Part shown: one piece after another, positions 52,209-61,762 of the stretch
Numbering within the stretch: the stretch's first letter is position 1
Layout: every line of letters begins with the position of its first letter
DNA from: Pyropia yezoensis
Lineage: Eukaryota > Rhodophyta > Bangiophyceae > Bangiales > Bangiaceae
Reading direction: 5' to 3'
Length of the DNA: 64,000 nucleotides
Assembly: GCA_009829735.1 (NCBI GenBank)
Contig: CM020620.1
Span: forward strand, 23,224,020 to 23,288,019
The notes under the pieces: generated by a model
What the model saw: only the letters and a program-made list of their open reading frames with translations
Databases searched by the model: none
Told to the model about the DNA's origin: nothing
Program-made: the position numbers and the translations under genes

Positions 52209-54740
52209 ATGTCCTATCCCCAGGTGCTTGGGGAGGAGGAAGACCTCCTGATCGGGGAGGAGATGGAGGACGACGCGCCTGTCGGTCCTGCCGCCGCGCG
52301 TTACGGGGCGAGCTCGTCTGAAGACGACGAGCCTGCGGTGTCCGTCCGTCTGTCGGCCGGAGGGCTGTCGTCCGTGTGCAGCGGCACGACGGTGCCGTCG
52401 GTCGGGGGTCAACCCGGCGGTCAACCGCGCGTGGCGGCTTCTACCCCTTCTCTGCCGGCTGCCCGGATGGAGCCTGGTGCCGGTGCCGGCTCGCCGCAGC
52501 TACCCCAAGATGGCCCGCCCTACGGCGGAAGTGGCGATCCCCGGCCGACTCCGGCTGGGCAAGGTGGTCCGGGAGTCCGGACGGTGCATCCTCCACGCGA
52601 CCCCGATGTTGACGCGGGTGGTGGTGGTGGCGCGACACCCGGGGTGGCCGGTCAAGACGGTGCGGGTGCCCGCACGGCTGGTGCTCAGGCTCCCGAGGCT
52701 GTCCAAGTGCCTCACCCTTCCGAGGCGGGGGCGACATCGACGGGTGGTGCCGGCGCCGGTACCCTACCCGCGGTGCCGCGGGCGTCGAGCGGTCAAGACG
52801 CTCCTTCCCCCATGGCGGATGACACCGGGAGCTACTCCGGGCGGGTGCCCGCCCTACATCTTCCTCCTTGTCCCCGTGCTCCGGCGCCGGTGCACCTACC
52901 CGTTGGGCTTCCGCCGGCGCCGGCGCTTCTTCCTGGGCCGGCCCGGGTTGCCCCGTCGGGTGGCCGCGTTGGCTTGGTCGGTGGCGGCGTCGCCTCTGCG
53001 GTTGGCGGTACCGCCTCCGCGAGTGGCGGCGACGCCTCTACGGTGGGACATCCCCCGTTGTCGGTCTCCGAGCTGGTGGCCCGGGTGCGCAGCTTGACCG
53101 TGCAAGAGCCCATGGATTCGGGCGGTCGGATGCGGGTGGACTTCCACCCGTCGGATCGCCGCGGAGGTACCTCCCGTCCGGTCCCGTTGGACCCCTGTTG
53201 GGAGCGGGAGTTGGCTCGGCTGGTTGCCCAGCCTGACGCGGTTCGCGCCGAGCATCATTGGATACTCAGCCAGCCGGACGACCGGCATGCTCAACTCTGG
53301 CGCGCCCGGGTCGGGCGGCCTGAGGCTGCCCTCCTCCCCGCCTTTGGGGTGTGCGACTTGGTTGCCCCCGCGCTGCCGCGGGAGGTGGATTACCCTGCGG
53401 GTGCCCGCGGGGAGGCTGCTACCCAGCCCCCTGTGGCCTTCGGGCAGCTCGTGCCTGGTACCAACCGGTATCCCGGTTTGGATTACTACCCGGGGGATCT
53501 CCCGTATCTGTGGCTGACGGCGCCCTTCCCGACCATGGGTGGCCTGAAGTCGGCGTCCAGCTGGCGTCGAAACCATGGTGTCATGGCGGACCCATTCCGC
53601 ACGGATGTAACGTGCGCGTTGCAGACCGGTAACGGTCGTGCGCCCGTATACACTCTGTTGCGCCCGCATGGGTGGCAAGAGGGGTGGGAGCCCGCCCCGG
53701 CTTTCCGGTTTGACACCGGTCCTTGCCTGCGCTACTTCAGCAGTGTGCTGGCCGCTCGGCCCACGCATGTGCTGCAGGGTGTCTTCACCCTCGAGGTTAC
53801 CCTCGGGCAGGTTTCTTCCTTCCTGTTGTCGGCCCGCCGACAGGGCCGGCTCTTCCATCTTCCGACGGGTGTCCGTCGGCACCTTGGGGAGCTAGGCGTT
53901 ACCGCCATTGCTACTGGGACGGGGTTAACCCGTGAGCTGACTGCGCTCGTGGCCGTTCACGATGCCGTGAACTGGTCGGCGGTGGCGACCTTGCCGCCGT
54001 TCCGCGACGCGCAACCGGGAACGCTCCCGTTGCCTCGTCACTCGCTACGTATCCGCCGAGTTATCTCGGGTGAGGATGGATACCAGGGGTGGGCATCCAC
54101 CGAGTCGGTACCCGGTCTGGGTATTCCCGTGGTCCTGCCCGACCCTCTTCAGGTGGGAACCCCCTGGTTCGGTAAACCGACTCCTATGGGGACGGGTCAC
54201 CGTCGCCGTGAGTGGGACTCCACTGGTGGGGGCCGCGAGACGTATCGTCATCGTGGGGAGTTCCACCGGGTTCCCGGTGGGCGTTCTGCCCAGGAGTCTG
54301 GTCCTCCTTCACGGTCGTACCGTGCTCCTTACCCGCTACCGCCGCCTCCGGCGGTGGCGGTGTCCACTCCTCCGGCTGTAGCTCCGGTTCCTCCCGTGGC
54401 ATCGCCGGCTCCCGTCATGCCCGACGGGGGTCCTCGCTTGTGGTATGAGGGCGTTAACGCCCTTCTCTCTCGTGAGTTGACGGAGGCGCCTCCGGTTAGC
54501 TGGGGGGACATCCCCCCAGCTGCTGCGCTGGTCGGTACCGCGCGTTGCCTCGGTTGGGTGCTCAACCGCCTACAGATGGCTCTGGATGCTGTGGAGGCTG
54601 GTGACAGCACTCTGGTGCATCTTAGCGCTGAGGTAGCTCAGGCGCTCAACCGGCGTGAGATAGCCGACCGTTGGAGTACGGAAGTGTACGCGACGATGCG
54701 TGACTGGCCCCCTTCTGCTGGCGGGGGTAACCCCTTCTGA
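52209..54740 (+). CDS. Antisense ORF of the chromovirus, unknown function
   Basis: This 843-codon frame runs opposite to gag-pol, inside the element. It starts MSYPQVLGEEEDLLIGEEMEDD, an acidic N-terminus. Residues ~60-290 are Pro/Gly/Ala-rich. The next ~400 residues look globular, with many aromatic residues and normal composition (for example YPGLDYYPGDLPYLWLTAPFP and LLRPHGWQEGWEPAPAFRF). A short basic segment and a Pro/Val linker follow. The final ~90 residues form a helical domain from WYEGVNALLSRELTEAP to ALNRREIADRWSTEVYATMRDW. There are no stops, although gag-pol of the same copy is damaged. I recognise no homologue. It resembles neither envelope proteins (no signal or membrane segment) nor Gag. 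An in-frame upstream start at 52113 is possible but less likely. Confidence 0.7.
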   Translation: MSYPQVLGEEEDLLIGEEMEDDAPVGPAAARYGASSSEDDEPAVSVRLSAGGLSSVCSGTTVPSVGGQPGGQPRVAASTPSLPAARMEPGAGAGSPQLPQDGPPYGGSGDPRPTPAGQGGPGVRTVHPPRDPDVDAGGGGGATPGVAGQDGAGARTAGAQAPEAVQVPHPSEAGATSTGGAGAGTLPAVPRASSGQDAPSPMADDTGSYSGRVPALHLPPCPRAPAPVHLPVGLPPAPALLPGPARVAPSGGRVGLVGGGVASAVGGTASASGGDASTVGHPPLSVSELVARVRSLTVQEPMDSGGRMRVDFHPSDRRGGTSRPVPLDPCWERELARLVAQPDAVRAEHHWILSQPDDRHAQLWRARVGRPEAALLPAFGVCDLVAPALPREVDYPAGARGEAATQPPVAFGQLVPGTNRYPGLDYYPGDLPYLWLTAPFPTMGGLKSASSWRRNHGVMADPFRTDVTCALQTGNGRAPVYTLLRPHGWQEGWEPAPAFRFDTGPCLRYFSSVLAARPTHVLQGVFTLEVTLGQVSSFLLSARRQGRLFHLPTGVRRHLGELGVTAIATGTGLTRELTALVAVHDAVNWSAVATLPPFRDAQPGTLPLPRHSLRIRRVISGEDGYQGWASTESVPGLGIPVVLPDPLQVGTPWFGKPTPMGTGHRRREWDSTGGGRETYRHRGEFHRVPGGRSAQESGPPSRSYRAPYPLPPPPAVAVSTPPAVAPVPPVASPAPVMPDGGPRLWYEGVNALLSRELTEAPPVSWGDIPPAAALVGTARCLGWVLNRLQMALDAVEAGDSTLVHLSAEVAQALNRREIADRWSTEVYATMRDWPPSAGGGNPF

Positions 54741-55190
54741 TGGTTGTGGGAGTGAGAGTGACGGACCCGGTGACCCTTATGGTGGCCTGGTCTTAGTGAG
54801 TATAAACTCATCCCCTTTGGGGGCATTGCTTGCCTCTGTTTGCTGCCTTGGGGAGTACCCCTTCTAGCTCAGTGGTGCCTTTCCTCCCGTCCAACTTCAT
54901 CCGGTTGGTTCATGCTTGGGGAGGTCATCCTCCCTCACTTTGTGTCTTGGCTTGGGGAGGTCATCCTCCCTTGTAAGCCCCCTAGTTACTTCGAAATTAT
55001 CGGAGTTAGCCTCTATTTTTAAGTTAACTTATTAAGGCTCAGGTTTTACTTAGTTACCTAAGCTTGGCTGGACTTAGAAACCCAAGTCCGATTTGACTTA
55101 GAAACCTAAGTCTGCCATAACCATGTCACACCCTACTTAGTAGATCTAAGCCCCACCCCCCAACATCCGAAGTCGGTGTCGGTTGGGATG
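54741..55190. terminator. Hairpin-rich spacer between convergent frames
   Basis: Two copies of GCTTGGGGAGGTCATCCTCC, each with C appended, lie at 54914-54934 and 54950-54970, and each can form a GGGAGG/CCTCCC hairpin. GACTTAGAAACCCAAGTC (55071-55088) and GACTTAGAAACCTAAGTC (55095-55112) form further hairpins. The block is AT-rich and separates the ends of the antisense ORF and integrase. A shared 3'-end or termination region is inferred. Confidence 0.4.
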
Positions 55191-56655
55191 TTACAGGAGG
55201 CGGCGTCGCCTCATGTACGGCATGAATAGTTGGCGGGGTATATTCGCCGCCTGTTCCCAGGTGGGTGAGTCGTAACCGACCCACATTACCTTGACGTACC
55301 AGGGTTCTGGTAGGTCTGGGTCGGTATGTCCGACGATGCTCTCCACTTGGTACGGGATTCCATCCGGTCCCACCGGGTCTTCCGACCGGTGGGTGGTAAG
55401 CGCCTCATGTAGCAACCCAGCCGGTACCAGCTGAGGATGTTCTGGCTTTGGCGCTGGTGTGACATCGTTAATACTGATGCCTTGTATCTCCGTATCGGAG
55501 TGGAGGATAACCGAGTGGTCATCTCTGTGGAGGATCTGGTACGGTCCCTTGACCGGTTGCATGAGCTTGTTCTCTCGGAACTTCTGGTGTCTGATATAGA
55601 CCCAGTCGCCTGTCATCAGGGTAGCGTTGCGCGCCCGTAGTCGGGCGTCGAAGTTCTTCTCGTATCGAAGTTGTGTTCTGTCAAGGGCACCCTTGAGCTT
55701 AGGAATCATCCACGATAGCTTGGCCAACCAAGCTAGGTGGATGCGTTCGGCCGGTCGGCCCTTCGGTGTATCATACCGAGTGCACCTGCCGGGTGGCAGC
55801 GTCAGGTTACCGACCCCTAGTGGCATGACCCACTCCAGTGGGGCGATGTTTGTGTTCCGATGTGGCCTGGCATTGTATGCCAGGGTGAGTACGGACAGAA
55901 GCCTGTCCCAAGTGTTCGTGTGCTCGGCCACGTAGCACTGTAGCATCTTAACGATGGTGCGGTTAAACCGCTCCACTTGCCCGTTGGTTTGCGGGTGGTA
56001 GTCGGATGCCCGACGTGGTTCGATGCCGAACATGCCCATGACCTTAGTGCAGAATGCAGACGTCAGGTTTGCTCCGTTGTCGGAGAGGAGTTGCTTCATG
56101 ACTCCGTATGCACTGATCCAGTGGTCAACCACTGCGTTCATGATGGTATATGCCGTATCATTCGGGATGGCTGCCGCTCGTGACAGCTTAGTGAATCGGT
56201 CTGACATGACTAGGATGTACCTGTTCCCTTCTTCCGTTACCGGAAGTGGCCCGAGTATGTCGATAGCGACCTGCTCGTTGGGCCCATCAGGTGGGAATAG
56301 CTTCATGGCAGACGCCTGCCTATGTAGACTCATGCGGTTACGTGCACAGGGGTGGCATCCCCTTACGTGGTCGACCACGTCGACGGCCATTGCTGGCCAG
56401 TAGAAGAACCTTCGCATTGCTGCGAACATACGTGAACCCCCCGGGTGTCCGGCTGTAGGGTTCTCGTGTTCTCGTTTCATGACGGCTTGCCGTAAGGACA
56501 CGGGAACCACGACTTGATGTCGTCCATCGGCGGGTGCCCGCCGGTATATGAGTCCGTCTTAATTCTCGGAGAAGATGCCGGCCGTACCGGCCAGGAGGTT
56601 GGCGCGATGGCGTCTACAGTCGTCGTCATTGGCTTGTGCCTCCCGGAAGTCCGCG
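55191..56655 (-). pseudogene. Chromovirus integrase with chromodomain
   Basis: The zinc-binding HHCC region is intact (HENPTAGH ... GCHPCAR), as is the D,D35E core: D in VAIDILGP, D in LLSDNGANLTS and E in NGQVERFNRT. The C-terminal GPY-like part (QPVKGPYQILHR) is followed by a chromodomain (YQVESIVGH...WYVKVMWVGYDSPTWEQAANI), which in relatives targets insertion to modified chromatin. The segment joining it to RNase H is in a different frame from the latter (shift near 56660) and has a TAA at 56559-56561. From the methionine region at 56510 the remaining 439 codons are open. Confidence 0.9.
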
Positions 56656-57349
56656 AGAGTCAGTGGGCCATGGTATGGTCAACCATACCTTGGGTGGCGT
56701 TACCCACCAGGCAGACCGGTACCACCGGGATGTCCTCGTCCACCGGGCGGGTATCCCCGCTCGGGGTGTCGAGTCGAGACAGCGCGTCTCCGAGGTGGTG
56801 GGTTGACCCAGCCTTATACACTGTGCGGTAGTCGTGCTCGGCCATCTTCAGCCTCCATCGGGCTAGCCTCCCATGGCTATCGGAATCCTTGTCACCAAGG
56901 TTGAGGAGCCATCGTTGGGGTTCGTGGTCGGACCTCACGATGAACCTAGAGCCCTCCAGGTACGGGCGGAGCAGTTGCACTGCCCATATAACCCCGAGGC
57001 ACTCACGCTCGGTGGCACTATAGTTACGCTCAGCCGGGTTGAGTGTCCGGCTGAAGTACCCTACCGGACGTAGGTCCGGGATAACGTTATCGGAACCGAT
57101 CAACGTCTCTCCCTGTAACAGGGTGCATCCCACTTGTGTATCGCATGCATCGACATCGATGACGAAGGTACCCCGTCTGTGCGGTAACGCAAGGACGGGT
57201 GGGGATAGTAGGGCTCGCTTCAGCGACTCGAATGCCTCCTCTTCGCTAGGCGAAGGGGGTTGGAGTACCTTGGGCAAGGTACTGCTCGTAAGAACCGCTA
57301 ACGGTTTAGCTATCCGAGCGAAGTTCTTGACGAACCGTCGGTATATGTT
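56656..57349 (-). pseudogene. Chromovirus RNase H region
   Basis: After the stop at 57350 the same frame continues with NIYRRFVKNFARIAKPL. The Ty3-type RNase H follows: FVIDVDACDTQVGCTLLQ, PVGYFSRTLNPAERNYSATERE, and the catalytic-region VRSDHEPQRWLLNL with HHLGDALSRL. The core acidic residues (D, E, D) are present. It ends in a frame change near 56660. Confidence 0.9.
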
Positions 57350-59344
57350 TCACATTCCCAGGAAGCTCTTGAGCTGCGTCTGGGTGTTAGGGAACCGGGC
57401 ATCCCGGAGTGCCCGGGTATTGGCTTCGAGTACCCCTAGTTCACCAGGGGTTATCTGGTGGCCCAGATACTCGACCGTCTGTTGGAAGAAGGCGAACTTT
57501 TTCAGACGCAGGGTTACCCCGGCGTTCCGCAAGAGGGTGAGTACCTCGTCAACATGTTGCACATGGTCATCCACGTTACGCGAGAAGACGATGACGTCAT
57601 CGAGGTACACTAGGCAGTTACGCCACTTCACCCCCGACAGTATAATGTCGATAGCCCGCTGGAATGTAGCGGGGGCGTTGGACAATCGGAAGGGCATCCT
57701 TAGGAACTCGTACACTCCACTGTGACAGACGAACGCCGTCTTGGGGATATCCTCGTCCGCCACTGGGATCTGCCAGTATCCGGCATTGCAGTCGATGGTG
57801 GTAAACACCGTAGCTTCCCCCAAGGAGTCGATGCATTCATCCATCCTTGGTAAAGGGTATGAGTCTTTCTTGGTAACCAAGTTGAGGCGTCGATAATCGA
57901 TGCAAAACCGAGGGGTTTGATCCTTCTTCGGTACGATAACGACTGGGGCACCCCACTCCGACATCGAAGGTCGTATCACCTTCGCTTCGCTCATCCTCTT
58001 CACTTCTCCATCAACGATCTCTCGTTGCATAGGTCCCGCTCGGTGCGGTTGTGACCGGGCGGGGCGTGCGCCTGGTACCAGGTCTATACGATGTTGGGTT
58101 GCCCCAATGGTACCCAAGGCCCCGCCTGTCCACATGACGTCATGCTTTCTGAGCATCCGTCGTACCCCTTCGGCTACCGAAGGGGGAAGGTGGTCGAGGT
58201 CAGCCTCGGCCAGGGCCTTCAGTTCTTCTTGGTCCTTTGCCGGCATGTCCGCCGAAGGCGCCGATGGGTTAGGCTTCCCGTCATCGGGTTGATGTCGCTC
58301 GGTGGTCTCGGCGACCGCCAGCACCTGAAGTGGTCCCACTTGACCTTCCTTGTCAGGGGTAAGGATATCTCCTTCGTAGAGCTCGGCAATCCCGAGGATA
58401 GTTCCCTTCGGGAGGGTGACTGCCTTACGGCGATAGTTCGCCATCACTAGGAGGGACGACCCTCCTGCTGGGAGGTCTATGAGACCGTTGGCCATGGTCA
58501 ACCCATGGCGCTTGTACGTCCGCAGGTTGGACCGGACTCTGCAGATGCCTGCGAGGTCGCAGTTAACCGGGAGGACTGTCTCCGACAACGGCTCAAAGCG
58601 AGTTCGCTTGGCCAACCGAAGTGTCTTCGGCTCGACGCTTGCGTACACCTCAGCCACGTTAACGTGGCTCTCTTGTAGCGTCAGGTCCCTGACGATAGCC
58701 GTATGTCCTCGCTTCGTCCCGTCGGCTTCTTGAAGCTCGACGGTCCTCCGGCCTGGCCGGATTGCATCCACGTGAACGTTGATGAAGGTGCACCCCAGTA
58801 TGCAGGGCACTGATAGGGTCTCACACACCAGGAAGTCGATTTCCGTGGTGAGTTCCCCGATGGTAACCCGCAACGACATCGCTGCGGTCGTACGAATGAG
58901 GCGACCATTCGCGTCCTTGATGGTGGGTCCCCGAGTCACTCTGACTCGCGGAAGCCACTTGTCCGGGAGGGTATTCTTCCGGATAAGGTTGGGTCCAGCC
59001 CCTGTATCCAGTACAGGGTAGTACGATCGTGTCGACTGGGGGTCAACCCCCAGTGTGGCTGATACCTTGAAGTTCTCCAAGGTAAACAGCACATGACCTA
59101 CACCGATATCCGGTGTTCCTCGGGCATCCTGGACAGAGCCCTTGGCTGGTTCAACGTGACGGGGCATCCCGTACTCGCCTCCCGTTATCGGGGGATTCTC
59201 ATCATTCCCCTGACTCCGTGTCGTCGGGGCCGGAAGGTGTACCCGGGGATTGATGCGGCGCCGGCTCAAACGCGCTCGCCGTGGGGCTTTCCCCGCGGTA
59301 CTCCGGGGTGGCTTGCTTGGGTTACCCCAGCGCCCCCCGGTCAT
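57350..59344 (-). CDS. Chromovirus protease-reverse transcriptase
   Basis: This is a 664-codon frame. The retropepsin active site is LDTGAG at about residue 111. The reverse transcriptase runs from about residue 430, with VIVPKKDQTPRFCIDYRRLN, FTTIDCNAGYWQIPV, and the YLDD catalytic box near residue 580. MPFRLSNAPATFQ has Arg where MPFGLSNAP is nearly invariant. The frame ends at TGA (57350-57352) within FLGM-stop-NIYRRF, at the place of the usual Cys. The frame lies -1 to gag and stays open upstream of its first ATG, as expected for a frameshift product. Confidence 0.93.
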   Translation of the reverse strand: MTGGRWGNPSKPPRSTAGKAPRRARLSRRRINPRVHLPAPTTRSQGNDENPPITGGEYGMPRHVEPAKGSVQDARGTPDIGVGHVLFTLENFKVSATLGVDPQSTRSYYPVLDTGAGPNLIRKNTLPDKWLPRVRVTRGPTIKDANGRLIRTTAAMSLRVTIGELTTEIDFLVCETLSVPCILGCTFINVHVDAIRPGRRTVELQEADGTKRGHTAIVRDLTLQESHVNVAEVYASVEPKTLRLAKRTRFEPLSETVLPVNCDLAGICRVRSNLRTYKRHGLTMANGLIDLPAGGSSLLVMANYRRKAVTLPKGTILGIAELYEGDILTPDKEGQVGPLQVLAVAETTERHQPDDGKPNPSAPSADMPAKDQEELKALAEADLDHLPPSVAEGVRRMLRKHDVMWTGGALGTIGATQHRIDLVPGARPARSQPHRAGPMQREIVDGEVKRMSEAKVIRPSMSEWGAPVVIVPKKDQTPRFCIDYRRLNLVTKKDSYPLPRMDECIDSLGEATVFTTIDCNAGYWQIPVADEDIPKTAFVCHSGVYEFLRMPFRLSNAPATFQRAIDIILSGVKWRNCLVYLDDVIVFSRNVDDHVQHVDEVLTLLRNAGVTLRLKKFAFFQQTVEYLGHQITPGELGVLEANTRALRDARFPNTQTQLKSFLGM

Positions 59345-59352
59345 CCTTCCTC

Positions 59353-59868
59353 TTACTTGTTTCCCGCCCTTGGTAGGGTGCTGTCCGCCGGGACATCCGG
59401 CTGAGGAGGTGCCTCCTCGACGGCCAGTACTCCACCTGGAGCTGGCCGCCTACCCGGTGCGGGTCCGGGTGCTCTGGCGGGATACCCCCCGGTGGATGCC
59501 TTGCGTTGCGCCGCTGCCCGCCGAGACTCCTCGGGGATGAGTGGGCAGGAAGACACCCAGTGCTGGGGATCCCCACACAACATACATCCGGACGTGCCGG
59601 TCCCCCCTTGAGTTCGCATCAGGGTAGCCCCGTAGCTGCGGTTGCCTCCCTCGGGCGCCCGAGCGCCTGCTCCCTGGTAGGCCTTGGGTCCTTGGGTCAA
59701 CCGGAACATGGACTCCCCCAACCGGTTGGGTCGGCCCGCAATCTGCGGAGGTGCCTCCGTGCGCACCGCCCATGTTGGCAAGGGTTGGTGAGGGTTACCC
59801 GTCACCGGGGATTACCCCGTAGTCCGTACGTACGGGGCGCGACGTCCCGTGCCCTCGCTGACCTGGAA
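59353..59868 (-). pseudogene. Gag nucleocapsid part with CCHC zinc knuckle
   Basis: In the same frame as gag, beyond a TAG (59869-59871) and a TAA (59812-59814), a basic Gly/Arg-rich segment carries one knuckle, CMLCGDPQHWVSSC (CX2CX4HX4C). It ends at TAA 59353-59355. Without the two upstream stops this would simply be the C-terminus of Gag. Confidence 0.85.
59359..59365 (-). other. -1 ribosomal frameshift heptamer GGGAAAC
   Basis: On the minus strand the gag frame reads GCG GGA AAC AAG TAA. The heptamer G GGA AAC has the canonical X XXY YYZ form in the gag register. A -1 slip leads to GGG AAA CAA GTA AGA, which is exactly the pol frame. CCGGGG and CCCCGG further downstream could form a stimulatory stem. 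Confidence 0.65.
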
Positions 59869-61542
59869 CTAGGTCCCCGCCGGAGCGATGTACGCTACCG
59901 TGCCTTGCTCATCAATCACCGGCGTAGCCGGTAACAGCAGGTGGCCCTGCTCGTCAACCAGTGGTTCCTCCTCGCCCGTGGGGGCGTAATCGGTAGCCAC
60001 CAGTACCGGTGCGGCCTTCCGTTTCATCTTGTCTTGCCTCGGTACCGGGGTAAGATTGAGCTTGCTCCCCTCACCCTTGGGCTTTGAGGCAAGAGCACAC
60101 TCCGGGTGAAGCACCCGGTAGGCGTCCCCGAGGGACTTGCACCTATGCATCAGTCGACTGAAGTTCGTCCGTGCCGTGTTGGCGCCCCGTGCGGATATCC
60201 GCACGTAGTTGGGTACTCCTGCGAACAGGATGGCCCGTAGCTCCCCTTCTCCGAGGAGCTTCCCCAGCTCGTAGTCGAGCTCTTGAATCCGTCGTCCGAA
60301 CATCTCCTCATCCTCCCAGCTCTGGGCGGTGGCAGTGCGCAGGCCCTGGTAGTGGTCCTCGCACTTGTCCTTACTGAGGTAACTGCTCAGCAGCTCCTTG
60401 AGAATCCCACGGTAATCCGTGGGGGTGGCCGCAACCCTCATTTCCGGCATCGGGGATGCCTGGCGAAGGATGCCTCGCACCCGTTCATCAACAAACAACG
60501 GGAGGATCTCCAGGGCCAGCCCCTCGTTAACGAGGGCCTTGTCCGCGGCTGCCTTGAAGCTAGTCAAGAAGCCGATGACTGCCAACGGGCGTCCGTTCGG
60601 CCCCCCGAACATAGGGACTCCCTTCATAAGGGCCTGCATAGAGCGGATCGCCCGATGCGACGTATTACGCATCGATTCCGATGCGGTGGTAGAGCGGTCC
60701 TCCAAACGATAACGCTCCGGAGTAAGAACCGACCGGAAGACCTCGTTGACGATCTCCGTGTCAGCGTCCTGGATATCCAGTCGCTTAGCCAGTTGATGGG
60801 CAATCTCATCGGACTCCATCCGCTTCAGTAGGCTCGCAGTTACCTGCGCGGTCACAGCTTCCACCACTGGAGATGGTACTTCAGGCGTCGGCACCTCGGG
60901 AACCCGAGTTGCCTGGCCTCCATCGTCGTGGGGATACTGTGAGAGGGTACCCCATCCCCCAATAACCGACTCTCCACCGGCGTAAGTAACCGCCGGGTCG
61001 TGTCCGCGGAGTCCGCTTCGGGTGCTCCGAGCGTATCGCTCCGTGTGACTCCGTTCCAACTCTGCCGACGAGTCGGATCCATACCCCATTGTGTCCGGGG
61101 GCTGTCCGGGAGTTGCTGCGCCGGGGTCGACCCCGGTGGACTCCGAAAGTAGTCCGGCCGGTTCAAACCGTACCGGTGTGGGAGGGACACGACGGGGTCC
61201 CGTCGTGTGGCGTGTTGACATCAACACTGCCATTGCGTCCTCCGTCCGCTCTTGACGAGCGTCGAGTCCGGAAAACCGGGCCTCGATGCGGGCCAATGAT
61301 GCCATCAGGGAATCCTCTGGTAAAGGAGGCGGCGGAGTGAGGTCGGTCGATGACAGGTGAGGCGGGCCCCCGCCTCCTGCCGTCCGAGCCGTGCCAAACG
61401 TCGATCCGACACCGGAAAGCATTGGCGTCCCAATGTTGTCGATCGGGTTCCCGATCCCGGTTCCCGTAGTCACCTCCGGAGTCGGCGTCGACGCCGATCC
61501 GTCATCTTGAACGTTCCCCGTCTCTTGGGTAGACATAGTCAC
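59869..61542 (-). CDS. Chromovirus Gag (matrix/capsid part)
   Basis: This is a 557-codon frame starting MTMSTQETGNVQDD. The N-terminal ~200 residues are Thr/Pro/Gly-rich. The helical capsid-like portion spans about residues 270-530 and includes FLTSFKAAADKALVNEGLALE, a segment with WEDEEMFGRRIQELDYELG and an FSRLMHRCKSLGDAYRVL helix. These are typical of Ty3/gypsy Gag, where the capsid packages the RNA. The frame ends at TAG 59869-59871, about 65 codons before the zinc knuckle. The retroelement context makes the assignment secure even though Gag sequences are poorly conserved. Confidence 0.85.
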   Translation of the reverse strand: MTMSTQETGNVQDDGSASTPTPEVTTGTGIGNPIDNIGTPMLSGVGSTFGTARTAGGGGPPHLSSTDLTPPPPLPEDSLMASLARIEARFSGLDARQERTEDAMAVLMSTRHTTGPRRVPPTPVRFEPAGLLSESTGVDPGAATPGQPPDTMGYGSDSSAELERSHTERYARSTRSGLRGHDPAVTYAGGESVIGGWGTLSQYPHDDGGQATRVPEVPTPEVPSPVVEAVTAQVTASLLKRMESDEIAHQLAKRLDIQDADTEIVNEVFRSVLTPERYRLEDRSTTASESMRNTSHRAIRSMQALMKGVPMFGGPNGRPLAVIGFLTSFKAAADKALVNEGLALEILPLFVDERVRGILRQASPMPEMRVAATPTDYRGILKELLSSYLSKDKCEDHYQGLRTATAQSWEDEEMFGRRIQELDYELGKLLGEGELRAILFAGVPNYVRISARGANTARTNFSRLMHRCKSLGDAYRVLHPECALASKPKGEGSKLNLTPVPRQDKMKRKAAPVLVATDYAPTGEEEPLVDEQGHLLLPATPVIDEQGTVAYIAPAGT

Positions 61543-61742
61543 AATCAGTCAACCGACGTAACAATCACCACGAATAAGAGAGCGAGGGGGTAGATTGGGG
61601 AGAGTAACAGTAGATCACAGTCAAAGGTAAAAACTCAACACAATCGATCAGGTCGCAACACCACGAGTATAAGAAAAGGACCGGATCCCTATCCGTGTGC
61701 CAGGGCCGAAGACGGCGTCACCACACGGGTGACGGAAACCCG

Positions 61743-61761
61743 ATCCCCTGCTGCTCCACCA
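61743..61761 (-). other. Primer binding site
   Basis: One nucleotide after the 5' LTR the minus strand reads TGGTGGAGCAGCAGGGGAT. Its complement ends in CTGCTCCACCA, as a tRNA 3' acceptor end with CCA would. The tRNA species is not identified. It is not the usual initiator-Met type. Confidence 0.75.
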
Positions 61762-61762
61762 A

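Noticed and set aside
52896-53882. 328-codon minus-strand frame inside the antisense ORF
   Set aside because: It is in gag-pol orientation but has no retroelement motif and a basic, low-complexity composition. It is best seen as a shadow.
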